Assembly: GCF_048544455.1 (NCBI RefSeq) | Contig: NC_133536.1 | Span: forward strand, 37,280,652-37,344,651 | Length of the DNA stretch: 64,000 nucleotides | DNA from: Silene latifolia | Lineage: Eukaryota > Streptophyta > Magnoliopsida > Caryophyllales > Caryophyllaceae | Reading direction: 5' to 3' | Part shown: positions 11,403 to 23,018 of the stretch, in pieces | Numbering within the stretch: the first letter of the stretch is position 1 | How the letters are laid out: each line of letters begins with the position of its first letter | The notes under the pieces: generated by a model | What the model was told of the DNA's origin: nothing | Database searches by the model: none | The model's input: only the letters and a program-made list of their open reading frames with translations | Made by a program: the position numbers and the translations under genes

Positions 11403-11832
11403 TCGAGTTGTCTTGTCACTTTCACAACAAACGCAATCATGATTTGTTCTATCCTAGGTTTTGTAGTCACATGTTTGGTACTTGACCAACATGAATTCGG
11501 GAAAACTTAAGGTAGAATATTTGAAATGTTTTGTTTTTGGCGGTTGACTCGGTTTGACTCGTTGTTGGAGTCGGGATTTGAATTTTCGAGTCGGTTTTTG
11601 GTCCGGTGTCGGTTTTGACTCTAGTTAGTGTCATTGCGACCCCGTCGTCGTGCATTAAACACTCCAGGTATTTTTGAAATGTTTTGGGATATTTTATTTT
11701 CAAAATCGTTTTAAGTTTTACGACGTAAAGTTGTACACAAACTGTCGATCAAACGCCGCGATTCCAAAACATGTTGTAGTCCGATAATCATCGGGTGTTT
11801 GTTGGAGTCTCAGAAGATACTGGGTATCTACA

Positions 11833-11846
11833 GAGCCCCCACTTTG
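11833..11846 (-). other. Polypurine tract of element A
   Basis: The minus strand reads CAAAGTGGGGGCTC directly before the LTR start TGTAGATACCC. The same tract with one difference precedes the 3' LTR of B. Confidence 0.8.
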
Positions 11847-12069
11847 ACTGAGGCTTGGACAGGGCGAAAGTCAAAGTAGAGCCTCCAGGTCAATCGAAGA
11901 TTACAACCTGGAGACCCAAGCGACGTCGAGGTGGCTCGAAAGGATTCGGGCCAAGGACCTGCCGTCGGGAAGGGCGACGCCAAGGTGACTCGAGGGTACG
12001 AGCCAAGGACCTGTCGTCGGGAACAGTTTAGAGTCTGTCGACTATCCGTGCGGGTCGGTTAAAGTCCAT

Positions 12070-12535
12070 TAGACTACGTACAAAAGCTCGCCAGCCATAG
12101 GAAGGAGTCATACCTGAGGCAACTTCGGATATGTCCTTGCACGTCTGCGGACAAAGGCTCGCCAGCTGCGGTAAGGAAATGCACCCGAGGCATCTTCGGG
12201 ATGTGTCCTTGATGTGTTTTCGGACAAAGGCTCGCCAGCTGTGGTAAGGAAATGTACTCCAGGCATCTTCGGGATGTGTCCTTGAGTATCTGCGGACAAA
12301 GGCTAGCCAGCCATGATAAGGAAATGTACCCGAGGCATCTTCGGGATGTGTCCTTGATGTGTTTGCGGACAAAGGCTCGCCAACCATTATAAGGAAATGC
12401 ACCCGAGGCATCTTCGGGATATGTCCTTGATGTGTTTGCGGACAAAGGCTCGCCAGCTGTGGTAAGGAAATGTACCCGAGGCATCTTCGGGATGTGTCCT
12501 TGATGTGTTTGCGGACAAAGGCTCGCCAGCCCTGA
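12070..12535. repeat. 72-73-bp tandem array in the 3' untranslated region of A
   Basis: About seven copies of a unit containing GGACAAAGGCTCGCCAGC and GAGGCATCTTCGGGATGTGT. The GGACAAAGGCT starts at 12149, 12222, 12294, 12367, 12440 and 12512 give a period of 72-73 bp. The inner copies are nearly identical, which suggests recent expansion. GAGGCATCTTC...GATGTGTCC contains a short inverted repeat. Confidence 0.9.
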
Positions 12536-12589
12536 CGGTCGGTTAACGGACCGGGAGCATAGCCGCGTCAAATGGGCTTGTTTTGAAAG

Positions 12590-13250
12590 TAGCGAACTCA
12601 TGATGCCGCTGTGGAAATAGTGAATTCGAATTTTCACTATCACTGTTTTTGACATGAGTGGGTTCCGTGAGGAAGCCCCTTGCTGGTATAGTGAATTTGG
12701 AATCTTCATCGTTCGTCGTTCTTTTTTTTGAATTTGAAGTGGCGGTCTCGATCGCCGTTGAATTCGAATTTTGAAGGAAATAGCAAATTTTAAATTTTGC
12801 TATTACGTTTGAAGTGACGGTTTATGTGCCGTCGTTGACATTTGATGGAAATAGTGAATTTGGAATCTTCACTATTAATTGAAGTGACGGTTTATGTGCC
12901 GCCGTTGACATTTGATGGAAATAGTGAATTTTGAATCTTCACTATTAATCGAAGTGACGGTTTATGTGCCGCCGTTGACATTTGATGGAAATAGTGAATT
13001 TGGAATCTTCACTATTAATCGAAGTGACGGTTTTAATTGCCGTCGTTTGAAATTCGAGGAAATAGCGGATTTTGGACTCTTGCTATTATTTTTGAAATTT
13101 TTGAAGGAAGATAGTGAATTTTGATTTCACCATTATTTTTGAAATTAGCGGTTTTGATCGCCGTTTGTTTGAAATTTTCGAAAATAGCGAATTTAAATTT
13201 TCACTATTTGTTTTTGTCTTTGAGAAAATAACGATCTTTAATATCGTCAA
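12590..13250. repeat. 70-bp hairpin-bearing tandem array in A
   Basis: Units of about 70 bp (starts near 12772, 12844, 12914 and 12984, with decayed copies on both sides). Each carries ATAGTGAATTTGGAATCTTCACTAT, an inverted repeat ATAGTGAA/TTCACTAT, then GAAGTGACGGTTTATGTGCC. No coding potential. It lies between the first array and the PMD gene. Confidence 0.85.
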
Positions 13251-13325
13251 TTAAAATTCGAAGTTTAATATGGGAAATTGGGCCAAAGCCCAAATTTCGG
13301 TGATAAAGCAAAGGGACGCCTGATT

Positions 13326-13360
13326 GAGGCGCGAGCCCTCTTGCGAATCAAAGGGGCTTC
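13326..13360 (-). repeat. Palindromic motif unit upstream of the PMD gene of A
   Basis: The minus strand reads GCCCCTTTGATTCGCAAGAG then GGCTCGCGCCTC, the same unit as in the A LTR with a different centre. It lies about 1 kb before the first recognised PMD exon. It has the orientation of gag-pol, opposite to the gene it precedes. Confidence 0.7.
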
Positions 13361-14404
13361 CCTTTTTTTCTGTAAAAGACGCGAGTTCAGGCTGCATCCC
13401 ATTCATCATTTCGCCTTCTTCACATTTCGACAAAAACAAGCTAAGATCGCCATTGTTGGACCTTCTAGCTCGCTCCCATTCATGCCATTGACATCAATGT
13501 CATCTTAAGGTATGTATTTCCTCTTGAATCCATTTAAATTTGTTGATCTTTTAGCTTAATTGAATTAGGGCGGAATTTTACCCTAGAAAATCGAATAGGG
13601 CGTTTTTGATTGAGCCCATTTCGAGTGAAATTGATGATTGCATTAGGTTAGAAACCTGTTTGGGAGTATAGGGGTGCTTTTAGTTTGCATTTTGGTCCCC
13701 GTTCCCGCTCCCTATGCTCGAAAAACGTGAGTGAGGTGAGAAACCGTCTCATTTTGCAATGTCAAGTTTATTTGCTTGGATAGTGGGTCCCACTAGGTTG
13801 CATCGTAGTCAGGAAAACTCGTGTTTGCCATTTGTGGACCTTTGTTGGGTATTGTGGGCAAAATTGGATTTTCGCCTTTTGTGACGGTCTTATGTCTGAC
13901 AAAATAAGCGTCTGTTTGGGCTTGAATCGAGTCAGTTGGCCTTGAAATGGACCTCATTGGTAGTTTAGGTCGCTTTGAGGCGTGATAAAATCACGTTTGC
14001 CTTTTTGCGGTCGTTTTTGCATTTTTCACCGGTTTGGGCTCAAATTAGCGTATGAATTGCCTTTTTGAGCCGTAGAAAAATACCCCATTGTGTCGGGAAT
14101 TAATTTTGGTTGGTTGGCGGACCTTGTAGGGGTCTTGGAATGCCGTTTGTTTTTTTGTGGTGGTTTGGACTCGTCTTTTGCTTGAAAAGAGGGGCGAGTC
14201 GTTTTGTGTTTGTTTGTTTTTTTGTGAATGGTTTTGTTTGGTTGGATTTTGGGCGGGATTGCCCTTGTTTTGCTTTGCAGGTTGCGTTTTTTTTTTGGAT
14301 TTGTCCATTTCATGCCGTCGTAATGCCGAAATTTCGGCTGACGTTCTTTGTTTGTAGGAGAATGTTCGGGACAGACCGGGTCCCTTGCTGCGACTCTAGA
14401 GGAG

Positions 14405-17129
14405 ATGTTCGGGGCCGGGCCGGTTAGTACTCCGGCTAGCACACCCGCCGTGGTTGTGGAGGACGTTACCGAGGAGGAGAGATCTCCTTAGCAGGCTGTT
14501 GGGGCCGCGGGAGCCGTTGAGGAGCGTGAGGTGCCCGTTGTTGGGGCTACTGTCACTGGGAGAGCTCAGACTGGGTCTGAGGCTGGTACCTCCGGGAGGA
14601 GGATTTCTACCAGGCAGCGTCGTCCCCGGGTGACCAGACGGAAGTTACAGAACGTCACCAGGGTCGTTGAGATGGGTCATATCCGTCACGTTGAGTCTCG
14701 CGACCAGAAGAGACGGAGGGCGGAGACAGTCGAGGACGATGCCGACGTCGCGAGCTGGAGAGCCAGGCGAGCTACAGCCCCACAGGGGTTGCACTTGCGG
14801 GCTGCACCTGCTTGGGCCGAGGGTTTTGACGGTAGCCAGTTGTTGCTTCGACTGGACAGACACCTCTCCTATCGTGCTCACGAGGGCTTGGTGAGTCGTG
14901 TCCCTCGATTGAAATTTTTTCACTTTTGAAGTGTCAGGCCTGAATAGGAATTCTGACGTTGTTTGTTTTTGATTTCAGGAGATCGGCACCATGAGGACTT
15001 TCTCGGGCTTCACTACCTGCCTGGGCTTTTACGACGTTCTCCGAGCCGGGACGAGGGCGTTGATAGAGAGGTCGACTTTTGGGCCGTTCGTGGCTGCCTG
15101 GCGGGATATTCTCAGGTCCTCGATTAGGGCGAACCTGTGTCTGATCCGTGCCATGTTGGATTGGTATTGGGACACGACGTCGTCGTTCCACATGGAGTTT
15201 GGGGAGGTCGGTGTGACTTTAGAGGACTTCGCCATGGTATCCGGCCTTCCCTGTGGCGAGTTGCCCATTGAGTTTACCGAGACACCGGAGAGAGTGTCCT
15301 CTCCTGCGGTTACTGCTCTGATTGGTACTGCTTTGCCGGAGCCTTCCGACGTCACTCCGTACTTGATGGCGAGTTCGTACGTGAAGGACCACTCACTGGG
15401 AGGGTGGCAGGTGTTACTCCGGCGCCGTTGGAGAGTCCGGAGGCAGAGGTTGAGGCCGACACGAAGGAGGCGCGGCTGTGGTTGTGGTACTTCTTGGGTG
15501 CCACGTACTTTGGTGACAAGGGTGAGCGCTTGTCGACCAAAGTGCTTCCTCTCCTTACTGACCTTGACACTTTGGGTCGGTTTGACTGGGTTACGCCGGC
15601 TCTGGCGAGTTTCACCCGGTACTTGCACGCGGCGGTGCGTCCGGAGTCAGTGGGGAAGGGTAGTGCTCCTGCTCTGGTTGGTCCCGGCCTCATCTTTGAG
15701 GTACGAGTATGTTTTGCAGTTTTCTTTTTTTGAGTTAGATTTGGATTTTGATTTTGGCAATTTTTGAGAAATTGGCTGATTTGTGTTTGTTGTGTTTGAT
15801 TACAGGCTTGGTTGTATGCTTACTTCACTCCTCTGCGTCCGGGGACCACATACGGTGTTTCCTCGACCTACCCTACTGTGAGGGGTTGGACGGCAGCTCA
15901 GAAGAAGTCGATTAAGTCGACTTACGAGGACTGCAGGCGTCGCGTGAACAAGCTTCGGATTGCTGATGTAAGTTCTTGCTTTCTTCCCCTTCCCCTTTAT
16001 AGAAATGGATAGAGATAGGATGACTAGGTAGCTTATGAAGCCCCCAGTTAGCTGAGTAGCCTTGTTTTGAATGCAGTTTGTCGGGCGGCCTTGGGAGCAC
16101 TACACGGGCGTTCCGGCTGCCATCAGGGAGCGTTTGCGGCCTCGCAGCTCCCTGCGTCTGTACTTGGAGACGGCGATCGAGCCGGTTTGGTATCTGGGTG
16201 AGCGTTTAGTTCGTCAGTGCTTCACCGAGACTTTCGTCGTGCCGGTTGACCCGCCTAGGGTGTTGTTCCAGGAGTCGACCCCCGATGAGGTTGAGGAGCA
16301 CCTTCACGGCCAGGGAGGTAACGAGCTGCTGTTACGGGATGCCGACTACGACACCTTCCGGTTGTCGAGGCTTGCTTGGTAGCCGATCGAGGTATGTTTT
16401 CCTCTGTTCTTTTGTTTTCATTGCCTCTCTTAATAGGAGGGTTTGTCATCTTTGATGTGGATCCAAATGGTAGGGAGTCGACCTGCTAATGAGGACTCAG
16501 CCCCCAGCTTTCCCGACGGAGACCACTTTTCAGGGGCCGGGTGGCGAGGAGCTTCAGTTGCGCTTACCGGAGCCCGCGACGGCCGAGGTGACCGATGCTG
16601 GCATGGAGTGGAGGTTGATCGTTCTGAGGGTGAGTTCCTGACTTGAACATTTTCCTCAATTACACTTTGCCTTACATTGTATTGAAGGACATTTTTTATT
16701 TGTAGGTGACGACTGTTAGTCACCAGGACTTGTGGCGGATGGCTAACCGCTGGAGGGCGCTTGCTGGTGACCTGGCTGCGAGGGAGGCTCGGCTTTCTCA
16801 GGTACTTTTGTGTGCTGTTTTTGTGTATTTTGTGTTGTATTTCACGTTTTTAGATCTTGAGGATCTGTTATTGTGTTTTGTAGGGTACTGCGGATCCGGC
16901 GGAGCTTGCTCGGGTCCGTACTGAGTTGGAGGCAGCCAGTTCGACGATCGAGGGCTAGGAGCTGGGGATCATCCGTCGGGATCAGGATTTGAGGCGTCGT
17001 GAGGACGAGCTGCGGAGCCGAGACGCGGAGATTGCCTCTCTCAGGGCTCAGTTGGCTGCGGCGGAGGAGCTTCGCGTCGTGATGGAGCAGGAGACGTTAG
17101 AGAGTTCTCCGGAGAGGGAGTCTGAGTAG
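14405..17129 (+). pseudogene. PMD-domain gene of element A, seven exons, antisense to pol
   Basis: Exons by GT-AG borders and alignment to B: 14405-14890, 14979-15700, 15806-15967, 16077-16391, 16474-16629, 16706-16801, 16884-17129. An acceptor-like site before 14358 may mean an upstream exon. Exon 2 carries the plant mobile domain signature FHMEFGEVGVTLEDF followed by GLPCGELPI. Exon 4 continues the domain (PVWYLGERLVRQC). Exon 7 encodes a heptad-rich coiled coil (RDAEIASLRAQLAAAEEL). PMD proteins (PF10536; MAIN and MAIL1 in Arabidopsis) act in the nucleus in silencing and gene regulation, and related copies are known in transposons. This copy is broken: TAG in exon 1, a frameshift near 15400, TAG near the end of exon 4 and TAG in exon 7. 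Confidence 0.8.
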
Positions 17130-17980
17130 GTGGTGGTGTATGCGTTGGCGGCGACTCCTAGTGAGACCAGGACTGGTCCGACGGGAGACGTTGAGTAGTT
17201 GTTGTAGTTTGTCCGTGTCTTGGACTCTTGTCTGTACATATTTACATTTTGCGTGAGGCGGTTTTTATATATGTGTTTTTGGATTGTGGTTTATTTTTTG
17301 ATTTTTGGCTTTTTGTGTTGTGTTTCGGAGGAGCGTTGTCGGCTGTCATTTGTGCCGGTTCCTGCATCGTTAGTGTAAAAAACAGGCAACAGATAGCACG
17401 TATGCATAGACGTAAACATGTAAAAGCGTTTGAACAAAATTTAACAAAGATGACTCGAAGTTAAAAATTGAAATTCCAAATGAATTTTGAAAATTCCGCG
17501 ACGAATCGTTACATTCAGAATTCAAAAGGAATTGATTTGAAAATTTGAGCAATTAACTCGTGTTGTGAATTAAATTGCATCAAAATTATTTGAAATTGAT
17601 TTGCGACTCGAAAAATTCAAACTCAAACCGTCAGGATGAATTTTAGAAATAGATTTTTACGAGTATATTTGACTTTTGATTTTTTGAGGTCAAGGCTAAA
17701 ATTTGTGAGTGCTTGAATTTTGAGGAAAACTAATGTCGTTCTATCAATTTTCGATTTTGATTTTTGATGGAAAATTGCGAAAAAGTGAAAAATTTTCGGA
17801 ATTTCGACTGACATGGAAACGATCCGTCGCGAATCGGGGCGACTAGCCCTTCCCCCTAAAAAAAGAAAGAATAATCCGTATGTTTAAAGCTGCGTCATGG
17901 AAACCGTGTCGGATTTCGTAAAACGTGAAAACAAGGAAATGTGAGGGTGAGGAAACACAAAAATGCCCTGAATCATCCCG

Positions 17981-18098
17981 AAGAGGCGCGAGCTTCCTGG
18001 CGGGAGGTTTGAGGTGTCAGGAGAAAACACAAGTTGAAAGAGACAAGTCAACAGCGGGAATCCTGGGGAAGGCCTAAAGAGGCGCGAGCCTCCTGACG
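17981..18098 (-). repeat. Two palindromic motif units upstream of the DUF7745-like gene of A
   Basis: The sequence AAGAGGCGCGAGC occurs at 17981 and 18077 (minus strand GCTCGCGCCTCTT). The bases on the arm side differ between the copies (CCAGGAA, GTCAGGAGG). The second copy ends about 50 bp before the TATA box at 18149. Orientation follows pol, as at all other sites in A. Confidence 0.75.
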
Positions 18099-18148
18099 AT
18101 GGAAGACGTCTCTCCCTTTTTTTCTGAAAAACGCGCTGATCATTTTTG

Positions 18149-18156
18149 TATAAATA
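18149..18156 (+). promoter_or_regulatory. TATA box of the antisense DUF7745-like gene of A
   Basis: TTTTTGTATAAATAGTGATG, 90 bp before the ATG at 18239. The corresponding gene of B has GTATAAATAG 96 bp before its ATG. This supports an internal promoter that drives transcription opposite to gag-pol. Confidence 0.7.
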
Positions 18157-18238
18157 GTGATGTTTGCGCTTCATTGTTTCATCATTCGAAAACAAAATCA
18201 TCTCTACAAAACCTCTTCTTCTTCCAAAAAAATATTTC

Positions 18239-19696
18239 ATGGATGCTTTTGAGAACGCGTTGCGACAATGGTGCCAGGATTTGTCGCCTCTCGAAAAGTA
18301 TCAACTTTTTTGTATGGGAGTTGGTCAATTGTTGGTGCTTTGTTAAGTCAAGGTTCAACCTTCATTTCTTGAAGCATGTTCTCGGTTTTGGGATTCGAAA
18401 CATCATGTTTTCGTTTTCCCGAAAGGTGAAATTTGCCCTCTTGCCGAAGAAGTTGGAGCCCTTGGTGGGTGGCCGGGTTGTGTTCCGGTGCTTCCTCCGA
18501 CTCAGTTGTGCTACAAGGAGAAATTCCGTTCCATTTTGGGCTTGTCAACAAGCTAAATCAACTTTCTTCTTGCTCCACATGGTGTGGATATGTTGGCTCT
18601 TATCAACATTGTTTCAAACCGATTGGATGCTAATGCCTCGGAGGTGGCCAGGAGAAGGGCTCTTGCCTTTTGTCTTGTCCATGTGTACCTCTTTTTTGAT
18701 GTCTTGAAGAAGGAGGGGCCAAAATGCTATGGTAGCATGACCCTCATTCATGTGGTTGAGCAAATGGAGCATGGTAGAGATCCATCATGGTTGGTGCTTG
18801 GAGAGACCATCCAAGCTTTGGACAAGGAAGGCTCTTGTGGAGAAGCTCCCTCTTTTGGGTCCCCAAGGATCCTTCAAGTGTGGCTATTGGAGAGGATAAG
18901 GCATGTAGAGCCTCCAGTTAATCCTTCTTCTTATTCCTTCCGTCACCTTACCATGAGGAAAAAGTTGTACCCGGATAGTTTTGCTTCTACCGAGGTTTAT
19001 TGGGCCGTAAGATTGGCGGAGGAGGGTGGTCCTCATATCCGTTGGGTTGTGCCATGGTGGCACTTGAGGTCCTTCACGGGATTGCCCATTTCGGGTGCTA
19101 GTCCTCGTTCTTTGATGGTGGTGGGTTTGAAGGTTGTTTCCTTCATTTATCCCGAAAGGTTCATGAGGCAAATGGGTCGTCAACAAAAGGTGCCCGCTCA
19201 AGATACTCTTGTCCAAGAGAATGTTTTCCGGAAGTCCGAGCTTGTGGAGATCTTCGAAAGGTGGTGGGCCACTCGGCCGCTTTGGGAGGTACCAAACCCC
19301 GTTGCCACGACATGGGTGACTCCCGCTTATGCCAAGTGGTCAAGAGCTCCGTCCTTGGAAGAGAGATCTAAATTTCGTAAGGACGAGGTCGTCGATTTGA
19401 AGTATCGAGAGGTTGGTAAGGCTAACCGTGCCTTCTTCGAGGAGTATGTTGATGGAGCTAGCCCCGATGTGATGAGGCCACCGAAGAGGAGGAGTGCCGG
19501 CCCCAAGAATATGGTGGGCCGTGCATTGGCTCTTTTTGGGTCGAACATGGGGTCTTGTGCTAGACCGGAGGCCGTCACCGTCTTAGATCCGTTGAGGATC
19601 CGTTCCGAGGAGGAGGTCCATGCTAGGCGGGCCAACAAGAAGAACAAGGGGAAGATGTACCCCGAGGGAAAAGGCAAGGGTAGAATGGAAGAGTGA
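18239..19696 (+). pseudogene. DUF7745-like protein of element A, antisense to pol
   Basis: The start at 18239 (MDAFENALRQW) aligns with the B start MNTLEIRLKEW. The family pattern is visible: an N-terminal helix, a segment of the type FWD...HVFVFPKGEICPLAEEV.ALGG, then VARRRALAFCLVHVYLF. Next come VVEQMEHGRDPSWLVLGETI, GSPRILQVWLLERI and WVVPWWHL. The end is a lysine-rich tail (KKNKGKMYPEGKGKGRMEE). This matches what I know of DUF7745, a plant-specific domain of unknown function often found in or near gypsy elements. The copy is damaged by a frameshift near 18345 and a TAA near 18559; from 18584 to 19696 it is open for 370 codons. Unlike B it has no intron after the ILQ codons. Confidence 0.75.
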
Positions 19697-20523
19697 AGAC
19701 CTCCATTACCCACTTTATTATTATGTTGTATTATTGTTGTGAGTTTTTATTATGTTGTACTAGCTAGTTATTGTGTTTTTGTGCTAGTTTTATTACGTGA
19801 GGTGTTCTTTTCGACGCCTTAGCTTTGACAAGTTGTAGACTCGTCGAGCTTTATTTGTTGTTGAAATTGTAATCCCTCCCATTATTAATTAAATAAGAGG
19901 ATTGCCCGTGTCGAAAATCGTGAACGCTTGTTTCTTCCATCCATTTGGTAAAGGCAATTCGATTTGAATCGTCCTAAACATTTGCACTTGGGAAAGTGGT
20001 ATTTTGTGGAAAGGGAGAAAGGCTTATTTTTTGTATTTTTGTGTGGAAAGGGAATGGTTTTCCCTTTCTCCTTTTTTGGGATGTTTTTTTTTTGTAGGTG
20101 GGGATTTTCGTTATATGGGGATGGTTGTTTTTTATTGTAGGGATGGTTGTATCCTTCTTGTGTAAGAAAGGACTGCCTACGTATTCACCTGGAGAGGTGA
20201 AATCAAACCATGATCGTAGTTCGAAATGTTTTGTAAATTTTGATTAGGTTTTGTGGTTGTATCCCTCGGGTATAAGAGGGACTACCTACGTATTCACCTG
20301 AAGAGGTGAAATCAAATCATGCTCGTAGTTCAGGGTGTTTTGTTTTAGTGCAAATGGATGTTGCCTTTGACAGATCAAAGGACATTTGAAACGGGCAAGG
20401 TGTCGTAGCTTAGACTCGATAAAACATGCAATTTCAAATCAGAACACGTTGAAGAACTTGACTTGAAAAGGGTTGAGGTGGTTGCTAGTTGTAAAACTAG
20501 GCTAGGTCGTTGGTTGCCGTGGT
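19697..20523. other. Non-coding spacer between the antisense gene and the pol 3' end of A
   Basis: This stretch holds the 3' end of the antisense gene on one strand and the end of pol on the other, so two convergent transcription units meet here. A conserved element is present twice (20145-20330). Nothing else was recognised. Confidence 0.5.
20145..20330 (+). repeat. Duplicated conserved element with GCCTACGTATTCACCT
   Basis: Two copies start at 20145 and 20254 (109 bp apart). Each reads GGTTGTATCC, then GACT(G/A)CCTACGTATTCACC, then an inverted repeat TTCACCTG.AGAGGTGAA, then AATCAAA.CATG.TCGTAGTTC. A single copy on the opposite strand of B (40205-40290) retains the same blocks in the same order. 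In both elements it follows the end of the antisense DUF7745-like gene. Confidence 0.8.
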
Positions 20524-22985
20524 TCAAGGGTAATATTGCTTGAGTTGGTCTAGGTTGGTCGGGTTTATAAAGTCTTCCCCATCTAGGTCACTCAGTCTCA
20601 CTACGCCCCCTGAAAGTATTTTCTTGACCAGGTATGGCCCGACCCAGTTGGGTTTGAATTTCCCCCTCAGATCGACGGGTATTGGTGCTCGAACTGAGTT
20701 GAGGACCAAGTCGCCCTCTTGGATGTTTCTGGGTTTAACCTTCTTGTTGAATGTCCATTGTATACGTCGTTGGCATAGTGGACGTTGTGCAAGGCGTTGA
20801 GTCGTCGTTCGTCTAGAAGAGTGAGTTGCTCGTACCTTTCATGGGTCCATTCCGTCTCGGGGACTTGACTCTCCAGTAGGATGCGTAGAGAAGGGACCTC
20901 TAACTCTACCGGTTGAACCGCCTCCATACCGTATGCTAGGTAGAAGGACGTGGCGCCTGTCGATGTTCGAATGGAGGATCGGTATCCCCAAAGTGCGAAT
21001 GGGAGCTTGCTCGGCAAATCGCGGTAGTTGTCTTGCATTTTCTTGATAATGGTGACACGTGTTTTGTTCGCTGCCTCCACTACTCCGTTAGTTTGGGGAC
21101 GGTAGGGGGATGATCGATGTCGCTTGATCTTGTATTTGTCCAGCAAAGCTTGAGTTTCCAACCGGAAGTGAGAGCCTTGATCGCTGATGATTTCATGGGG
21201 TACCCCGTATCGGCAGATGATGTTGTTTTGAATGAACTTGGCCACTTGTTTGGCGGTCAAGACTGCATATGACTTTGCTTCTACCCATTTGGTGAAGTAG
21301 TCGATGGCGACGAGGACGAAGCAATGCCCCTTGGTGCCTACCGGGTTGACTTTCCCGATGATGTCGATGCCCCAGGTTGAGAAAGGCCAGGGTGACGTCA
21401 TGGTGTATAGAAGGGATGGTGGTATGTGTTGTATGTTGGCGAAGATTTGGCAATTGTGGCAATGTTTGATGTAGTTACGGCAATCGGCTTCCATGGTGGT
21501 CCAGTAGTAACCTAGCCGCGTGATTTTCCGTGTAAGCATCATTGCGCTCATGTGAGGGCCACATTCTCCGTCGTGAACCTCTCCCATGACTTTTTTGGCT
21601 TTATGATGGTCGATGCAAAGGAGGAGAATTCCTTGGGGTGTTCTTTTGTATAGTTGATTTTGGTTTCTCACGAATTGTGATGCAAGTAAAGGAATGGCTC
21701 TTTGTCCTCTTTGATCAGAGTTGGGAGGGAATTCGTTTTTGGTTTTGTAATTGAGGATGACTTGGTACCAAGGTTCATCGTGGCTTTCCTCGTCGTCGAT
21801 AATGGCACATATGTGAGCTGGCTCGCTCCTTCTCTCGACACATAGGGGCATTGATGTCATGTCGTCAGGTATGTTGACGAGTGCGGCAAGTTTTGCCAGG
21901 GCATCAGCAAATTGATTTTCCTCTCGGGGCAAGTGGAAGTAGTCAATTTGGTCGAAGAACTCGGCGTCTTGATTGATCTTTGCTTGGTAGGGAGCTAAGC
22001 TGTCAGATCGAATTTTCCATGATTCGGACACCTGGTTGATGATGAGTGAGGAGTCGCCATGGACCCTCAGTCTCTTGATGCAAAATGTGATGGCTGCTTG
22101 TAGGCCGATGAGGCATGCTTCATATTCAGCGGCATTGTTGGTGACGGTAAAGTCTAGCTTGACCGAGATCGGAACATGTTCTCCCTCCGGTGATATTAAA
22201 AGGATTCCTACCCCGAAGCCTCTCAGATTAGATGCACAATCGAAGTATAGGTCCCATGCGTCAGAATCGGCACAAAGGATGTCTTCGTCGGGAAGTGACC
22301 ACGTGTCGGTCGTTGGATCCTCGTTGACGGGATTTTCTGCTAGGAAATCGGCAACTGCCCTTCCCTTGTTAACCTTGAGGGGTACAAACTTGAGATCAAA
22401 TTCGGACAGCATGAGTGTCCACCTCGACAGCCTTCCGTTTAGTACGGGTTTTTCGAAGATGTATTTGACCGGGTCCATCTTGGAATAGATGTGGACCGTG
22501 TAGCTTAGCATGTAATGCCGCAGCTTCTTTGTTGACCATACTAGGGCAAGGCATGTCTTCTCCAATTGGGTGTACCTCGTCTCGTACTCAATGAACTTTT
22601 TGCTGATGTAGTAGATGGCTCGTTCTTCGCCGCCGACTGTCTGTGCTAGCATTGCTCCCATGGCTGTGTTTGTAACAGTCAGGTATAGGGATAAAGGAAT
22701 CCCCGGTTGAGGTGGCATGAGGACAGGAGGTTTGGATAGGATTCCCTTTATCCTGTCGAAGGCCTTTTGGCAGTTATCGTCCCAATTGGTGTGATCGAAG
22801 GCGTGAAGCTTCTTGAATATTGGTTCACAAATCATTGTGAGCTTGGCAATGAAGCGGCTGATGTATTGGACCTGACCGAGAAATCCTCTAATCTCCTTCT
22901 CGTTCCTAGGCCGAGGCATTTGCTGAAGGGCTTTGATTTTGGTTGGATCAATCTCAATGCCTCTTTTGCTGACGACATGTCCCAA
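20524..22985 (-). pseudogene. RNase H, second RNase H and integrase of element A
   Basis: On the minus strand the domains are: end of RT (GIEIDPTKIKALQQMPRPRN), a gypsy-type RNase H region (SLYLTVTNTAMGAMLAQTVG, then the TRYTQLEKTCLALVWSTKKL segment), then a second RNase H (WDLYFDCASNLRGFGVGILL, EYEACLIGL, HGDSSLIINQV). The integrase follows, with zinc residues ending CHNCQIF and the core segments WGIDIIGKV, SDQGSHF and PYRPQTNGVVEAANK. A doubled RNase H is characteristic of Tat elements. The C-terminus is frameshifted near 20780 and continues to a stop at 20524. In the second RNase H, FDGAS of B is FDCAS here, a change next to the catalytic Asp. Confidence 0.9.
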
Positions 22986-23018
22986 GAGCTTTCCGGAGGT
23001 GACCCCGAATGCAAACTT

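Larger units (their letters stand above)
9416..11832 (-). repeat. 3' LTR of element A
   Basis: The right border is fixed by the polypurine tract and TGTAGATACCC on the minus strand, which matches the TGTAGATACC start of B LTRs. The left end reads TGTGGAC, the reverse complement of the GTCCACA end of B LTRs. Internal blocks shared with B in the same order include CGCGAGTGTCCGCC after the TATA box and the GGAGTC.CCACCAA block near the end. Three GC-rich palindromic clusters lie at 10158-10204, 10838-10884 and 11372-11402. Confidence 0.75.

Noticed and set aside
12074..12709. Long open frame across the 72-bp array as a repeat protein gene
   Set aside because: Several overlapping frames are open because the array lacks stops; there is no start context or domain.
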